Assembly: GCA_003566475.1 (NCBI GenBank)
Contig: PXDE01000578.1
Coordinates: 1-9,474, forward strand
DNA length: 9,474 nucleotides
Direction: 5' to 3'
From: PVC group bacterium
GTDB taxonomy: Bacteria > Verrucomicrobiota > Kiritimatiellia > SS1-B-03-39 > PXDE01
Below are positions 8,918 to 9,474 of this stretch, piece by piece. The notes under the pieces are model-generated. The model had not been told where the DNA came from. It saw only the letters and a list, made by a program, of their open reading frames with translations, and searched no databases. Within the stretch, counting starts at the first letter, position 1. Each line of letters begins with the position of its first letter. The position numbers and the translations under genes were made by a program.

Positions 8918-9474
8918 TCGAAGGCGCCCTGGCCCATTTCACCGGACTCGGCCCCAAACGGCTGCTAGCCCTGGAGCAGGCCGGAATCCGGACCTGGGAC
9001 GACCTGGAGCGGGCCCGGGCCCGCCGTCCGCCCGAGGTCTGGCTGCCGCCGGCCCTGGACGCCGAGCTGGCCGCCTGCCGGGACGCGGCCGCCCGCCACG
9101 ACATCGGCTGGCTGCTGCGGCGGTTCGCGCCCGCCGACCACTGGCGGATCCTCGCCCGCTACTTCCCCCGGGCCAGCTTCTTCGACATCGAGACCACCGG
9201 CGACATCGCCAACCTCACCACCCTCATCACCTGCTACCACCGGGGCGGGCTGCACACCTTTCTCGAGCACGAGAACCTCGAAGGGTTTCTGGATCTGCTC
9301 GAGGACATGGACCTGCTGGTGTCGTTCAACGGGGCCTCCTTCGACGTGCCCTGCATCCTGAAGACCTTCCACATCCCCGCCCTGCCCTGCCCGCATCTGG
9401 ACCTGCGGTGGACGCTGTACCATCAGGGGCTGCGGGGCGGGCTCAAGCACATCGAGCGCACGCTGGGCATCCAG
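8914..9474 (+). CDS. mrfB: MrfB/YprB-type DEDD exonuclease, N-terminal part (runs off the window)
   Basis: 187 codons, open to the right edge. The start is TTG 8914, overlapping the helicase stop (TTGA), with GGGAG at 8901-8905 eight bases upstream. The N-terminus FTGLGPKRLLALEQAGIRTW resembles a helix-hairpin-helix DNA-binding element. An RNase H-like exonuclease fold follows: FFDIETTG gives D91 and E93, LVSFNGASFD gives D144, and HLDLRW gives D163. The last acidic residue of the DEDD set would be beyond the window. In Bacillus subtilis MrfB is the metal-dependent exonuclease partner of MrfA. Tight coupling to the helicase supports the same role here. Its C-terminal part, which carries TPR-like repeats in some relatives, is not visible. 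Confidence 0.82.
   Translation, partial: MIEGALAHFTGLGPKRLLALEQAGIRTWDDLERARARRPPEVWLPPALDAELAACRDAAARHDIGWLLRRFAPADHWRILARYFPRASFFDIETTGDIANLTTLITCYHRGGLHTFLEHENLEGFLDLLEDMDLLVSFNGASFDVPCILKTFHIPALPCPHLDLRWTLYHQGLRGGLKHIERTLGIQ

Noticed and set aside
1..9474. tRNA, rRNA or riboswitch
   Set aside because: No cloverleaf-like or conserved RNA motif was noticed in any intergenic stretch.

Overview
This is a high-GC bacterial accessory region. The conserved genes at the right are very GC-rich (48 of 60 bases at 7441-7500), while the toxin/immunity block is not (26 of 60 at 2161-2220; 30 of 60 at 3181-3240). The style of the YD repeats, the RHS core ending in a DPIGE-type motif, and the abundance of short tandem repeats recall environmental PVC-group bacteria (Verrucomicrobiota, Kiritimatiellota, Lentisphaerota). 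That is a recollection of sequence style, not a proof. A putative lipoprotein immunity gene would fit a Gram-negative envelope.

Layout. (1) 1-~125: the last 36 codons of an IS30-family transposase and the probable IS end. (2) ~130-1630: two partial copies and one tiny scrap of an RHS/YD-repeat gene, all reading leftwards. They are separated by a short interspersed repeat (repeat A), a shared linker and hairpin repeats. (3) 1630-2120: no gene; palindromes (repeat D), a 78-bp-period repeat (repeat C) and another repeat A. (4) 2123-5817, minus strand: a large RHS protein with a ~220-residue C-terminal domain carrying HExxHxxGxxD (a metallopeptidase signature). It is followed, through an ATGA stop/start overlap, by a small putative lipoprotein that is the likely immunity protein. 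The RHS gene has no recognisable N-terminus. At about 5935 its similarity stops and the 3' end of an unrelated plus-strand gene (TerB-like) begins. (5) 6118-6463: intergenic, ending in an imperfect ATCC microsatellite. (6) 6464-9474, plus strand: a helicase of the MrfA/YprA type, coupled by a TTGA overlap to an MrfB/YprB-type exonuclease that runs off the window. This pair resembles the Bacillus subtilis mitomycin-damage repair pair.

How it fits together. The right part is an ordinary repair operon. The left part looks like an eroding polymorphic-toxin locus: one long RHS-toxin frame with its immunity gene, trailed by decayed RHS copies and ended by an IS. The most unusual property is that the RHS reading frame is studded with at least seven in-frame insertions. 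They belong to different short tandem or palindromic repeat families (heptamers, nonamers, ATCC, CTCTGTG, two-hairpin REP-like units), mostly in linkers between YD repeats. Comparison with the decayed copies shows that at least one insertion is recent and exactly 11 codons long.
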